Program-made: the position numbers and the translations under genes | Shown: positions 16,575 through 25,980 of the stretch, in pieces | How positions within the stretch are numbered: position 1 is the first letter of the stretch | Layout of the letters: every line of letters starts with the position of its first letter | From: Pseudoalteromonas rubra | GTDB taxonomy: Bacteria > Pseudomonadota > Gammaproteobacteria > Enterobacterales > Alteromonadaceae | Reading direction: 5' to 3' | Assembly: GCF_005887115.1 (NCBI RefSeq) | Contig: NZ_PNCJ01000020.1 | Span: 1 to 64,000 of the forward strand | DNA: 64,000 nt | The notes under the pieces: generated by a model | What the model was told of the DNA's origin: nothing | Seen by the model: the letters and a program-made list of their open reading frames with translations, nothing else | The model's database searches: none

Positions 16575-16934
16575 TTATATCCGCGCATGTTTTGCGTAAG
16601 ACAGAAAGGCCGTATTACCCCAAACAGTGAAGTAACGCACGTCTAAACTGATCACATGACAATCGGTACATAACTCAATACTGCAATTCTCTCCGCCATA
16701 ATTTACCAGTATCTGTACGCCGCCGAATAATGCTCTTATGTTCCATATATCAAGGTTGGAAGCCTTAGCTCTTTGCTGGCTTGGCTCACCTAGGACCTCG
16801 ACAACATAGGCTCTTTGACTGCCGATATATACCTGATCAGATGATATCCAACTGGCCGCCAAACGACATGCATGAACAATGAACGTCACGCCCACAGCTG
16901 CTAAGAAAATTATAAAAAGCCGATTTTTAATCAT
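16575..16934 (-). CDS. small membrane-anchored hypothetical protein
   Basis: A 119-aa protein. ATG 16934 is preferred because AAGG lies about 7 bp upstream within the end of the preceding gene, whose stop codon is only 4 bp away; a longer frame starts at 16964. It has an N-terminal signal anchor (LFIIFLAAVGVTFIVHACRL). The periplasmic part contains GSQRAYVVEVLGEPSQQ, resembling the start of a BamE/SmpA-like repeat, then an acidic Cys pair (CSIELCTDC). Function unknown; the spacing suggests coupling to the cyclotransferase-like gene. Confidence 0.55.
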   Translation of the reverse strand: MIKNRLFIIFLAAVGVTFIVHACRLAASWISSDQVYIGSQRAYVVEVLGEPSQQRAKASNLDIWNIRALFGGVQILVNYGGENCSIELCTDCHVISLDVRYFTVWGNTAFLSYAKHARI

Positions 16935-16938
16935 TAGA

Positions 16939-17268
16939 CTAACCTTGCGCGAGGGTGTATACATACGCTTGTATTATCGCGCCGCTATCGAGCTCAACAT
17001 CCGTCAGTACTCTGGTGTAGTGCGCTCCCTCAAATTCATCCAGTCTTTGCCAATGAGTGCTCAATTGTTCTGACGTAAAGACCAGACCAGCAACCTGTTG
17101 TGCGTCCTCGTCCAGAATCAGCCCTGGATATCCAAGCTCTGCCCCCCAACCTGCATTGCGCAATTGGCCACTCACTTTACCAGGTTGCCATTGGCCATCT
17201 ACATCGGCCAAAATGTGCTCGTTAGGACGCCCCGGAGCTAATGTGCCATATACAAATAGACTTGCCAT
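16939..17268 (-). CDS. gamma-glutamylcyclotransferase-like (AIG2/YtfP) protein
   Basis: A 109-aa protein; ATG 17268 has GGAGG 4 bp upstream. The family signature FVYGTLAPGRPNEH is at residues 4-17. Further on are GYPGLILDEDAQQVAGLVF and the catalytic-acid segment LDEFEGAHYTRV. These small enzymes cyclise gamma-glutamyl groups or amines; the real substrate is unknown. It follows the AraC gene with a gap of about 20 bp and precedes a small membrane-anchored protein gene, probably in one transcript. Confidence 0.8.
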   Translation of the reverse strand: MASLFVYGTLAPGRPNEHILADVDGQWQPGKVSGQLRNAGWGAELGYPGLILDEDAQQVAGLVFTSEQLSTHWQRLDEFEGAHYTRVLTDVELDSGAIIQAYVYTLAQG

Positions 17269-17289
17269 TTTGCCTCCGTGTACATACAT

Positions 17290-18189
17290 TTAGGACAGAA
17301 TGGGGATCTGAAATTGCATCGTGATCCCCCCATATTGCTCCATATCGATCTCTTCGATCCACTCTATAAAGTGACCCTCGGGATCGACCTCGTAACCGGC
17401 AAGTTCAGCTTTTTCAAATAATGTGTGCAGTACCTGACTATAGGCCACATCCGATAAAAGATAAGCCCGACAGCAAAAGTAGTGACCGGCTGCGATCTCC
17501 AGTTCATAGGACTCTGACTGACCCACCGCTTTTCCTATCTGAGTATGAATATCTGACCAGCTTTTCTCAAGCTCGGTGGTTGGTGTGACCCCCAATAGTC
17601 CAACCGATTGCTCACCATAATGGTCCAAAATCTGATCCCAATCGGTCGTATCCGTTGAGATGCGCTTAATATAACGTGTGTCAAAAAACGCTCGAGTGCA
17701 TGGTAAGGCCTCAGCAAGTTGTTTCTCAAGTGAGCCAGACTCCCCTGGGTGAGCCAGTTTATTCATTAATACCGTTGTTTGCGCAGGGGTTGCTTGCTGG
17801 GCCATTAAACGGACCGCTTTAGCAGTTAACCCGAGGTCGCGTTTAAGTGCTTTGGCCAAGGCCTGCGAAGAAGCAAAGCCGCATAGCTGAGCAATGTCTG
17901 TGATCGACAACGTATTGTGATACAGCAGATAATACACCGCATATTGCAGCCGGACCCGACTTAAATAACGTCCCGGGGTTTCATTGAACAACTTGCTAAA
18001 CTGACGATGAAAATGAAATGCAGAAATGGCACTTTTTTTGGCGATCTGCTGCCAGGTCAACCCCTCTTCAAGTTGCTCATGCATCAACAGCAATGCCTGT
18101 TCAAATCGTTTACGCATGTGAGCGGGCAAAGGTGCCAGTAAAGCAATTTCTGGCACCAGATTAAACGCGGGATCTTTGTTCTCAGACAT
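17290..18189 (-). CDS. AraC-family regulator with GyrI-like effector domain
   Basis: A 299-aa protein. The N-terminal DNA-binding domain has two helix-turn-helix units: LTWQQIAKKSAISAFHFHRQF and LSITDIAQLCGFASSQALAKAL (about residues 35-130). The C-terminal 150 residues (TRAFFDTRYIKRIS ... YELEIAAGHYFCCRAY ... IEWIEEIDMEQYGG) fit a GyrI-like/SOUL ligand-binding domain, as in Rob and SoxS-type multidrug sensors. It lies 54 bp before the efflux operon in the same direction and downstream of it, so it may regulate the pump. Confidence 0.85.
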   Translation of the reverse strand: MSENKDPAFNLVPEIALLAPLPAHMRKRFEQALLLMHEQLEEGLTWQQIAKKSAISAFHFHRQFSKLFNETPGRYLSRVRLQYAVYYLLYHNTLSITDIAQLCGFASSQALAKALKRDLGLTAKAVRLMAQQATPAQTTVLMNKLAHPGESGSLEKQLAEALPCTRAFFDTRYIKRISTDTTDWDQILDHYGEQSVGLLGVTPTTELEKSWSDIHTQIGKAVGQSESYELEIAAGHYFCCRAYLLSDVAYSQVLHTLFEKAELAGYEVDPEGHFIEWIEEIDMEQYGGITMQFQIPILS

Positions 18190-18243
18190 ACGGGCTCACT
18201 GATAAATCCTGAGCGACAACTATCGCCCAGGCAGTGACCCAAG

Positions 18244-21200
18244 TCAACTGACCGTCACTACCTCCTTGGCTGATGGAACTGCTCGGCGGGTTTTACGATA
18301 GCTGAAACCAAGCAACACGGGTATTAAGAACAAAGTGATCAGAGTTGCGAATAACTCACCAAATACCAGAGATACCGCGGCAGGTTTTAAGTACTGCACC
18401 TGTTCAGATGTCCCGAACAACAACGGCAATAAACCGCACACAGTGGTCACTGTGGTCAGGAAAATCGCTCTGAAACGAGCGGTACCTGCCATTATCAGCG
18501 CCTCAGTGGGCTCAATGCCCTTGCGATATTCGCTGTTAAATCGAGTCATCAGTACTAAAGCGTCATTCACCACAATCCCAGTCATCGCCATCATACCAAA
18601 CAAGGACAATAAGCTGACCGGCAGATCCATTATGGCATGGCCAAAAATGGCACCGGCAAACCCAAAGGGGATCACCGCCATGATGATAAGCGGCTGCCAG
18701 TAGGACTTAAGTGGGATCGCCAGCAACACATAGATCAGCATTAATGTCAGTATTAATGCCGATTTAAAACCTTTGCTCACTTCGTCGATTTCTTCATACT
18801 CACCCGCAGGCTTGATACCCACCTCAGGAAATTGGGTTTTTAGTGTCTCAATCTCCTTGGCCAGTAATGCCAGCGTTTGTTCCGGTGAGCCTGAAGCACG
18901 ATCCTGAGACCAGTAGAGATTGATCACCCGTGAGCGGTCCCGGCGCTGTAACGCCTGTGGTTCGTACTCATAACTTAACCGGGCCACATCACCCAATGCA
19001 ACACTCTGCCCGTCATTGAGTATTACCCGCATATCCTTTAATTCATGCTCTGTTCGTACCGCCTGCTGTGCAAAGCGCAAAACCACTTTCAGTTCCTGAG
19101 ATTGATATAACAACCTATGCACTTCTCGCTCACCAAGCGCATTGGCAACCAACTCTGCCACCTGTGCCTGGGTGAGCCCCAACTGGCGACCAAATGCGTT
19201 TAGCCTGATCCGGATTTGCCGCTGTGCTGCCTGGTGGTCATCTCGTACGTCTTTCACGCCGGGCAAACCTGCCAGCTTTTCACGTAACAGGTCGCTGACC
19301 TGCTTTGCCTGCACAACATCATGGGATGAAATGGCCAGAAAAGTACCCCCCGCCGGAGGCTCTGCGGCACTAAAGTGCTGCGCGTAACTGCCCTCTATGT
19401 TTGCTGCATACTCACGCCAGGCGTCGCTAAGTGTGTTGGCCGGTAGTACATTGAGTGCTTCCGAGGTCAGCTCAGCGGTCACTTCAAGCTCACCAAACCC
19501 ATTGGACCACGCCAGAATATTTTTCATCGGAGCTGCATTTAGGGCATAGTCTGCCTGCAGAGTGTTGTTGGCCTTCTGCGCACTGAGCTCAAGCTGGCTT
19601 AATGCCCGTGCCTGCAACCCAAGCGGCGCCCCCTCTTCCAAAGTTACCTTCGCAGTCACATATCGGCCCGGAATATCCGGAAACAAAGTACTTCGTATCG
19701 CGCCACCCAGCCAAAGACCATAGGCCAATACAAAAGCGGATAAAAACATCACCAAAGTGGATCTTTTATGCTTCAGACTCACACACAGCATGGGTTTGTA
19801 GATGCGCTGAATAAATTGGGTTAGTGCCCAGCGCGCTTTGTTTTGAACCGTGGCGACAATCCCGCTTCGTGTGCCTTTACGAGACATTGCAGCCAGATGT
19901 GATGGCAGGATGAACTTGCTTTCGACCAGTGAAAAACACAATGCCAGAATAACGACAGCCGAAAACCCTGCAAACAATTTTGCCAGATCATTGTTAATCC
20001 AGAGCATAGGCGAAAACGCCGCAATACTAGTCAGTACACCAAACACGGTTGCGACGGTCACAGACTCAACACCTGTATAGGTGGCTTGCTTGTAGTTGGC
20101 ATTGCCGTTTTGGTGTTCATCAATGGCTTCACCTACAACGACCGCATCATCGACCAAAATGCCCAATACCAAAATAAAGCCAAACAAGGTGATGTCATTA
20201 AGGCTATAGTCCAACAACTGCATACCGTATAGAGTGCCACAGATGGCAACCGGGATCCCCGCAGCGACCCAAAATGCCAGTCTCAGATTTAGAAAGATCC
20301 CCAACAACAAAATAACTATCAGTAACCCCTGCCAGGCACTGCTGCCCAGTCTTTGTAACTGCTCTTCAATATAAGGTGCCATATCTGCCATGGTGGTGAT
20401 CTCAATGTCTTCTGCAAGCGCAGGTTTTAGCTCAGCAATGGTGTCACGAATTGCCGTACTGACATCGAGTAGATTGTCGCTCTGACTGGTGCTGACCATC
20501 AGTGCAATGCCGGGTATGCCATTGTTGCGAACGATGGCGTCGCTGCGTTCATAACCCCGGCGCACAGTTGCAATCTCACCTAAAGTCACTTCTCCCGCCG
20601 GGCCGTTTATCACAGGCAGCTTTTTCAACTCACCCAGAGCACTCAGATAGCCATCCCCGCGCAAAGTAATGCGTCCGCCTTCATGTTGCAGTTGCCCACT
20701 GCGTGTTTCGAGGGACATCTGCACCATATTGCCCGCAAGCTGCTCCAGAGTCATGCCATAGCGCAGCAGTGCTTCGGGGTCGGGTTCAATATATAACCTT
20801 GGTTCACGCGCCCCCCAGTTGCTGACTTTGGAAATGTCAGGGTCCTTTTTTAGCGCCAACTCTATGCGCCTGGCAACTTGTTGCAGAGCCTCATCGCTGC
20901 GCGGCGCAGACACAATGACAAACGCCGCCAGATTAGTAAATTCATCCCGGGTCACAATGGGCTTTTCAGCCTGAGCCGGAAAGTGGCTGATAGCATTAAC
21001 CTGATTGCGCACTTCCTCCAGTAACTTGCCAAGATCCGCATCGGGCTTTTTACGAATGGTTACGGTAGACAATCCAGCCTGCGACTGACTGGTAATTTGT
21101 TTTATCCCCGCCACCGAGCTGACCGACTCCTCAACACGTTGCGTAATGCTTTCGTCAATCTGCCTTGCTGTACCGCCCGGATACGCCACGTGAATACTCA

Positions 21201-21336
21201 GACTGGATGGCGCTATCTGAGGAAAAGACTCAACTCTGAGCTGACCAAACGCCAGTAAACCACCTACGATAATCATCGCCATCAGTAAGTTGGCAGCCAC
21301 CGGGTTATCAATAAACCATTTGCTTAGCCAGCTCAT
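18244..21336 (-). CDS. RND efflux transporter permease (HAE1-like)
   Basis: Inner-membrane proton-driven pump subunit, 1030 aa, the usual length for AcrB/MexF relatives. It starts with the first helix (NPVAANLLMAMIIVGGLLAFG). Two large periplasmic loops follow helices 1 and 7. The proton-relay Asp pair lies in GILVDDAVVVGEAI (helix 4). The second half repeats the fold (SALILTLMLIYVLLAIPL ... GIVVNDALVLMTRFN). ATG 21336 overlaps the adaptor stop by 4 bp (ATGA). The usual tripartite pump would also need an outer-membrane channel, which is not encoded here. Confidence 0.93.
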   Translation of the reverse strand: MSWLSKWFIDNPVAANLLMAMIIVGGLLAFGQLRVESFPQIAPSSLSIHVAYPGGTARQIDESITQRVEESVSSVAGIKQITSQSQAGLSTVTIRKKPDADLGKLLEEVRNQVNAISHFPAQAEKPIVTRDEFTNLAAFVIVSAPRSDEALQQVARRIELALKKDPDISKVSNWGAREPRLYIEPDPEALLRYGMTLEQLAGNMVQMSLETRSGQLQHEGGRITLRGDGYLSALGELKKLPVINGPAGEVTLGEIATVRRGYERSDAIVRNNGIPGIALMVSTSQSDNLLDVSTAIRDTIAELKPALAEDIEITTMADMAPYIEEQLQRLGSSAWQGLLIVILLLGIFLNLRLAFWVAAGIPVAICGTLYGMQLLDYSLNDITLFGFILVLGILVDDAVVVGEAIDEHQNGNANYKQATYTGVESVTVATVFGVLTSIAAFSPMLWINNDLAKLFAGFSAVVILALCFSLVESKFILPSHLAAMSRKGTRSGIVATVQNKARWALTQFIQRIYKPMLCVSLKHKRSTLVMFLSAFVLAYGLWLGGAIRSTLFPDIPGRYVTAKVTLEEGAPLGLQARALSQLELSAQKANNTLQADYALNAAPMKNILAWSNGFGELEVTAELTSEALNVLPANTLSDAWREYAANIEGSYAQHFSAAEPPAGGTFLAISSHDVVQAKQVSDLLREKLAGLPGVKDVRDDHQAAQRQIRIRLNAFGRQLGLTQAQVAELVANALGEREVHRLLYQSQELKVVLRFAQQAVRTEHELKDMRVILNDGQSVALGDVARLSYEYEPQALQRRDRSRVINLYWSQDRASGSPEQTLALLAKEIETLKTQFPEVGIKPAGEYEEIDEVSKGFKSALILTLMLIYVLLAIPLKSYWQPLIIMAVIPFGFAGAIFGHAIMDLPVSLLSLFGMMAMTGIVVNDALVLMTRFNSEYRKGIEPTEALIMAGTARFRAIFLTTVTTVCGLLPLLFGTSEQVQYLKPAAVSLVFGELFATLITLFLIPVLLGFSYRKTRRAVPSAKEVVTVS

Positions 21337-22478
21337 AGCGCCTCCTGCTTGTCTGCAATCTGCAACGCCTCTGTAACCGGGTTTACTTGCTTTTTAGCCA
21401 TCATGGAACGCAGTGGGAAGCGCACAACCTGCAACGAAGCGGGTTGCTCGTCAATCAGTGACACAATCACGCTGTTCGCTCTCACTTCGATAACCCGGAC
21501 ATTCAGCTGACGCAGCTGTTGCTGCGCTGTTACCACCCAGATAAATTCGTCCGGATCAACAGCGCTGAGTGGCAGTTCATATAAGGCTCCTTCATTTTTG
21601 AGCTCAAACTGCACTTTCACCTGTTGGTTCGGGAGCAACTGAGTTTCGTAATGATAGGGATCGGACACCGTCAGCACTAACGTTCTCTGGCGCGTTGTTT
21701 CATTGACCAGTGGCGACACATAACGCACAGATGCCGGCCAGCTCGCACCTGAGCGGCTGTGTACTGTAATCACATTTTTATCGAGCTCAGTTGTACTTAT
21801 TCTGTCCCAATCATGCTGTGACAAGGGCACATGAATATCCATGCTGTCGCTGGCCACCAGTTCGAACAGAGTCTGACTGACTTCCATCCATTCTCCCGGG
21901 CTCACAAAACGCTGTGTGATCATGGCATCATAGGGCGCAACAATAATGGCGTCATCCAGCAATTGTTGTGCACTTTTTACATTTTGTTGTGCCCGTGCCA
22001 GTTCCGCTCGCGCCGCCGCAAGGTGCGGTTCCATTCTGGCAAATGCCGTGCTGTTTTGAGCAGGCCGCATGCTCTGTGCGACCTCCTGCTCATGCAGCTG
22101 TTGCTGTAAATTGAGCTCAGCCTGTTTTAATGTGCTCTGAGCCTCAAAAAGCTGAGATTCAAGTAAACGGGTATTGAGCCGTGCCAGTACCTGACCTTTT
22201 TTCACATGCTTACCCGGCTCCATATCCATGCCCATATACTCTAACCTGGCGCTGCTGGTAGCCTTTAATTGCATTGGCCAGCGTGCCTGAGTATGTGCCT
22301 GGACTGATAATGCAGGCGTCATTTCAGTACGCTCTATGGTCAACACAGAAACAGATGGCACCACGACTTGTTCAACCCCCGGCATGGGTTCAACGGGTGT
22401 CATAAGCACCACGGTCACTAATGACAAGAGTAATGTGGCGCCGGCAGCAATGGCCGGCAAACGGGCTTTAAACATCAT
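21333..22478 (-). CDS. RND periplasmic adaptor (membrane fusion protein)
   Basis: A 381-aa protein anchored by an N-terminal hydrophobic segment (LPAIAAGATLLLSLVTVVLM). It has a lipoyl-like half (MDMEPGKHVKKGQVLARLN), a coiled-coil hairpin (about residues 110-175, ESQLFEAQSTLKQAELNLQQQ ...), the returning lipoyl half (APYDAMITQRFVSPGEWM) and a beta-barrel domain. It bridges the inner-membrane pump to an outer-membrane channel. It overlaps the downstream pump gene by 4 bp and the upstream ABC-type gene by 11 bp, so all three form one operon. Confidence 0.9.
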   Translation of the reverse strand: MMFKARLPAIAAGATLLLSLVTVVLMTPVEPMPGVEQVVVPSVSVLTIERTEMTPALSVQAHTQARWPMQLKATSSARLEYMGMDMEPGKHVKKGQVLARLNTRLLESQLFEAQSTLKQAELNLQQQLHEQEVAQSMRPAQNSTAFARMEPHLAAARAELARAQQNVKSAQQLLDDAIIVAPYDAMITQRFVSPGEWMEVSQTLFELVASDSMDIHVPLSQHDWDRISTTELDKNVITVHSRSGASWPASVRYVSPLVNETTRQRTLVLTVSDPYHYETQLLPNQQVKVQFELKNEGALYELPLSAVDPDEFIWVVTAQQQLRQLNVRVIEVRANSVIVSLIDEQPASLQVVRFPLRSMMAKKQVNPVTEALQIADKQEAL

Positions 22479-23355
22479 GGATCACCTCCTGGTTAGGCAC
22501 GATATCAACGGGTTGGTTTAGTCGTTTACTGATTTCACTCAGGCGAGACAGCGTCTGTAACGTGATGGGCAACATAATTGCGGTATCTACAAATTCGAGG
22601 GAATAGGTCACAATAGAGAACACCTGACCAACACTGATATCGGGGATCAGCTGCACCATCCACAAATTACCTAGCACAGCAGCAAAGAGTACAAGGAAGA
22701 TCAGGCCATAAACCCAGGCTTCAGTATCGGATAGTCGGATCTCACATCGTTTAAGGCGTTCAAAGTGTGCACTGATTGCACCAAGCGGTCTGTGGCTCAG
22801 CACCCAAACCTGTTGCTCAAGTTGGTCATTAAGCTTGCTATTAAGCAGACTGAAACGGTCATGAAACAGCGCATAAATCAGACACATCAATACCGCAGCC
22901 AATACAACACTATAGGCCAAATACAAGTGGAATGACGCCAGTATCACCACAGTGGCGACCAGTTGAATCACAGCGGTAAACACACCAGGCAAGTCATTTT
23001 CGAGAAAATCAACCAGCTCACGTGACATAGTCAGACGCGCGTCTTTTACTGACACCGGAGCAGCGCGTAGCTTATAGGCCAACATTTCAGCTAACCAGAC
23101 ACGGATGTCACCAAATACACGGGTATCATAAAAGCGTCGCAGGACACTGATCACTACCAGCGCCACCAGCACCAGTGCAAACCAGGTTAATGGTGTCAGT
23201 GACTGGTCTAACACGCCATCAATGGCGTGGCCGATAAACAAAGGCAACAAAATCAGCAAGATATTTTCTAAGATCACCATAGTCCAGGTGGCAAAGATCT
23301 TAACTGGGCTAGTGCGAATAATCGCAGTAAAGGAAATTGGGTTCAGGAGTTTCAC
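22468..23355 (-). CDS. ABC exporter-type six-helix membrane domain without ATPase
   Basis: A 295-aa protein matching only the transmembrane part of a type-IV ABC exporter: TWTMVILENILLILLPLFIGHAIDG opens helix 1 as in MsbA-like proteins, and VFGDIRVWLAEMLAYKLR resembles the first coupling helix. Six hydrophobic segments are visible. There is no Walker A, signature or Walker B motif, and no separate ATPase gene adjoins. It is the first gene of the RND operon and overlaps the adaptor by 11 bp. Its job with a proton-driven pump is unknown. Confidence 0.75.
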   Translation of the reverse strand: MKLLNPISFTAIIRTSPVKIFATWTMVILENILLILLPLFIGHAIDGVLDQSLTPLTWFALVLVALVVISVLRRFYDTRVFGDIRVWLAEMLAYKLRAAPVSVKDARLTMSRELVDFLENDLPGVFTAVIQLVATVVILASFHLYLAYSVVLAAVLMCLIYALFHDRFSLLNSKLNDQLEQQVWVLSHRPLGAISAHFERLKRCEIRLSDTEAWVYGLIFLVLFAAVLGNLWMVQLIPDISVGQVFSIVTYSLEFVDTAIMLPITLQTLSRLSEISKRLNQPVDIVPNQEVIHDV

Positions 23356-23485
23356 AACAGGCTCCGCTAGTACTACAAACAGGAAGCCAGTGTTACAGAT
23401 CAGGACACTAAAAAAGTGTCCCAGATTGCGCTTTGCACTTTTTAACGCTCTGTGAGGCGCGCAATATAGCGTTTACATAAGGCAG

Positions 23486-23917
23486 TTATGTCTTCCTCTG
23501 ATAAATATCTGGCTGACATATTTGCATCAAGATACTCGGATCGTCCGGTGTCTCAAAACCAAATTGGGCATACAAGCCATGAGCATCTTTGGTTGCCAGC
23601 ATCATTCGGCGCAGGCATTGTAATTCAGGATGCTTCATCACCGCCTCAACCAGCATTTTACTTACTCCCTGACCTCTGTGCTGCTCAAGAATAAACACAT
23701 CCGCCAGATAAGCAAAAGTTGCTTTGTCGGTAATTAGCCGGGCAAAGCCCACTTGCTCCCCCGCTTCGCTGTATGCGCCAAAACACAGTGAGTTGTCGAT
23801 AGCCCTGGCCATCACATCGCGGGGTATGTTCTTCGCCCAGTAAGAATCAGAAATAAAGTCATAAATCACGTCAAAATTAAGCCGTGTCGGGTCGGTGCTG
23901 ATGGTATAGGCAGACAT
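23486..23917 (-). CDS. GNAT-family N-acetyltransferase
   Basis: A 143-aa protein. The acetyl-CoA binding signature is VFILEQHRGQGVSKMLVEAV (about residues 73-92), preceded by the strand GFARLITDKATFAYLAD and followed by MMLATKDAHGLYAQFGF. This is a compact single-domain GNAT enzyme; the acceptor substrate cannot be predicted. It stands alone between the RND operon and the M23 peptidase gene. Confidence 0.88.
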   Translation of the reverse strand: MSAYTISTDPTRLNFDVIYDFISDSYWAKNIPRDVMARAIDNSLCFGAYSEAGEQVGFARLITDKATFAYLADVFILEQHRGQGVSKMLVEAVMKHPELQCLRRMMLATKDAHGLYAQFGFETPDDPSILMQICQPDIYQRKT

Positions 23918-24016
23918 AGTACTCTTTCATACGTATTATTACTCTCTCCATTAAACCCCTGACATCTCGTGATGACAAGTCCTTGAGCCATAGCCCTCTT
24001 TAAACTGTCACTGCAT

Positions 24017-25027
24017 CTAATTGCCTACCAGCATACCGCGCGTCAGTTGTAAGGCATCTTGATGACTTCCCGGGCTTTGCGTAACCCAAAATGTCACGGG
24101 TAAACCCATTGCACAATAAATATTAGGGTGGTCCTGAAGATGAAAGTGTAAATGCGGTTCGCTCGTAAAACCAGTGAACCCGCAGCGCCCCAACAACTCT
24201 CCCTGCTTCACCCTGTCACCAACTTTCACTGGGACAGACCCTTTGTTCAGATGAGCATAGAAACCGTATTCACCAGGTGCATGTTTTACAACAACATGAT
24301 TACCGGCAAAATGGCGGCACAGGAAGTCGATCATGCCAAATCCTACCCAAGGCGCCTGAGCCACCTTGTCGAATACAGACACGACCTCACCGTCAGCTGC
24401 CGCTAAAATAGGCTGATTAAAACAATAATAATCGCTCACATTCAGGCCCTTGGAGGTATGGCGAGAATAACTGTGATCGACCATCACAAAGTCCAGAGCA
24501 AACCTCTGCGAGAGCACTCCCCACGAGTGCGATGTCAAAGGTGTATTACCACCATTGTAAACCAACCAGCGACCTTCAAACGGTAATTGATAGCGTACTT
24601 TGTTTTGATATCTGGCCCTGTCTTTTTGCTCTGCCGAGACCCGTCGTGCAACCGACCTCTGGTAAACAACTAGCTTAGCCTGTTGAAATACCAGCACAGG
24701 GTTCAGGAATGTAAGCGCTAAGGATGGGAGTGCGGTAAACATCATGCCATAACGCCCCATATAACGGTGAATACCCGGACGCGGCCAGTTTAGACCTGGG
24801 TGAGGTTCATTGCCTGATTGACTGGCAAGGTACTTTTTTATTAGGCAGGCACAGATAAAATGCGATGAAAAGTAAACAGTCAGTTTTGCAATAACAGACA
24901 GTCTGACTCCCCACATCCATTGGCATATGAGCTGCGACCCGAGCGTTACGCCAACTGCAATAACGAGTGGCAGCAACCAGGTAAATGCAAACGTTTTTTG
25001 TGGACTGTGTGCCGTTTCTTTGGGCAT
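24017..25027 (-). CDS. membrane-anchored M23-family metallopeptidase
   Basis: A 336-aa protein. ATG 25027 (MPKETAHS) has GGAG about 6 bp upstream; the frame is open up to 25084. The N-terminal region holds two hydrophobic segments (LLPLVIAVGVTLGSQLICQW, AKLTVYFSSHFICACLI) and a third near residues 95-115. The C-terminal LytM/M23 domain has the zinc ligands in QRFALDFV (D), HLHFHLQD and an upstream His, with GRCGFTGFTSEPHLHF as the signature. It probably cuts peptidoglycan cross-bridges or other peptides outside the inner membrane. Confidence 0.8.
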   Translation of the reverse strand: MPKETAHSPQKTFAFTWLLPLVIAVGVTLGSQLICQWMWGVRLSVIAKLTVYFSSHFICACLIKKYLASQSGNEPHPGLNWPRPGIHRYMGRYGMMFTALPSLALTFLNPVLVFQQAKLVVYQRSVARRVSAEQKDRARYQNKVRYQLPFEGRWLVYNGGNTPLTSHSWGVLSQRFALDFVMVDHSYSRHTSKGLNVSDYYCFNQPILAAADGEVVSVFDKVAQAPWVGFGMIDFLCRHFAGNHVVVKHAPGEYGFYAHLNKGSVPVKVGDRVKQGELLGRCGFTGFTSEPHLHFHLQDHPNIYCAMGLPVTFWVTQSPGSHQDALQLTRGMLVGN

Positions 25028-25198
25028 GTCTGCTCCGGTTTGTGTTATCAAGTGTGTTTGTCGATGTGCCATCACTGTATACACGTGTCACTAAGGGTAC
25101 AACGGCCTGATAATGACAAATCACCAAGAACCATATTTTGATACTCTAACATCCACTTTATGATACTTTACGACAAAAATAGTGAATGAGCAGATAAC

Positions 25199-25969
25199 GT
25201 GTCCAACGATCTCAACAAGCAGATAATCAGGCGATGCCTCGATGCGATTAAAGTCCAGTTAAAAGCCAGACAACTTACCTATCAGGATGTTGCTGCATTG
25301 TTTGACGTGTCTGAAAACACCATCAAGCGTATGCTCAATCAGGATGACATTAGTTTAGACAGGTTGTTAACGCTGGCACAGTTGTGCGGATTAGATACGG
25401 CTGAGCTGCTTAGTAAGAGTCAACAACACAGGTCAGCGCACAGCTATTTTTCTGCGCGTCAAGATCAGGCATTTGCAGAAAACCCGCACCTGTTAAGTTA
25501 TTTTTCACGGTTGTTTTACCAGCAGCATAGCGTGGAGAAAATTGCCTGCGAATGTGGTCTGAGCGACCTTTCCAGCTACCGATATTTACGCGCGCTGGAG
25601 GATATTGAGCTGTTGGAATTAAAACCCCAGAACAGGTTCAGGTTTTTGGTGAGCCCACCTTTGGGGTTCGCGCCGGACAGCATGGTAGTCAAACAGTCAG
25701 CCTGTAAGCACATGGAACAAACGCTGGAAGCCGTAATGGCCCCACACAAAACACCTCAGCATCATGTTGTGATCAAGCCTTTGAAAATGCCACCCATACT
25801 GCATGATAAAATGTGGCAAGAGTTACAACACACCCTAAGCAAATATGCTCAGGTCGCAGAGCTGGCCTTTGCCGAATACAGTGAGCATCCCACTATTCAG
25901 GTCACACTGGTAACACATCCACTCAACACGGACGTATTCAATGAGGCGCCGATCATTTCGCTTGATTAA
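25199..25969 (+). CDS. Cro/C1-type helix-turn-helix regulator
   Basis: A 256-aa protein starting at GTG 25199. The N-terminal HTH (about residues 21-65) reads LTYQDVAALFDVSENTIKRML...LDRLLTLAQLCGLD. A second winged-helix-like segment follows (SVEKIACECGLSDLSSYRYLRALEDIELLEL, about 110-142). The C-terminal 100 residues are of unknown type. It is divergent from the M23 gene and convergent with astB. The target is unknown. Confidence 0.75.
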   Translation: MSNDLNKQIIRRCLDAIKVQLKARQLTYQDVAALFDVSENTIKRMLNQDDISLDRLLTLAQLCGLDTAELLSKSQQHRSAHSYFSARQDQAFAENPHLLSYFSRLFYQQHSVEKIACECGLSDLSSYRYLRALEDIELLELKPQNRFRFLVSPPLGFAPDSMVVKQSACKHMEQTLEAVMAPHKTPQHHVVIKPLKMPPILHDKMWQELQHTLSKYAQVAELAFAEYSEHPTIQVTLVTHPLNTDVFNEAPIISLD

Positions 25970-25980
25970 CGCCTCACGAC

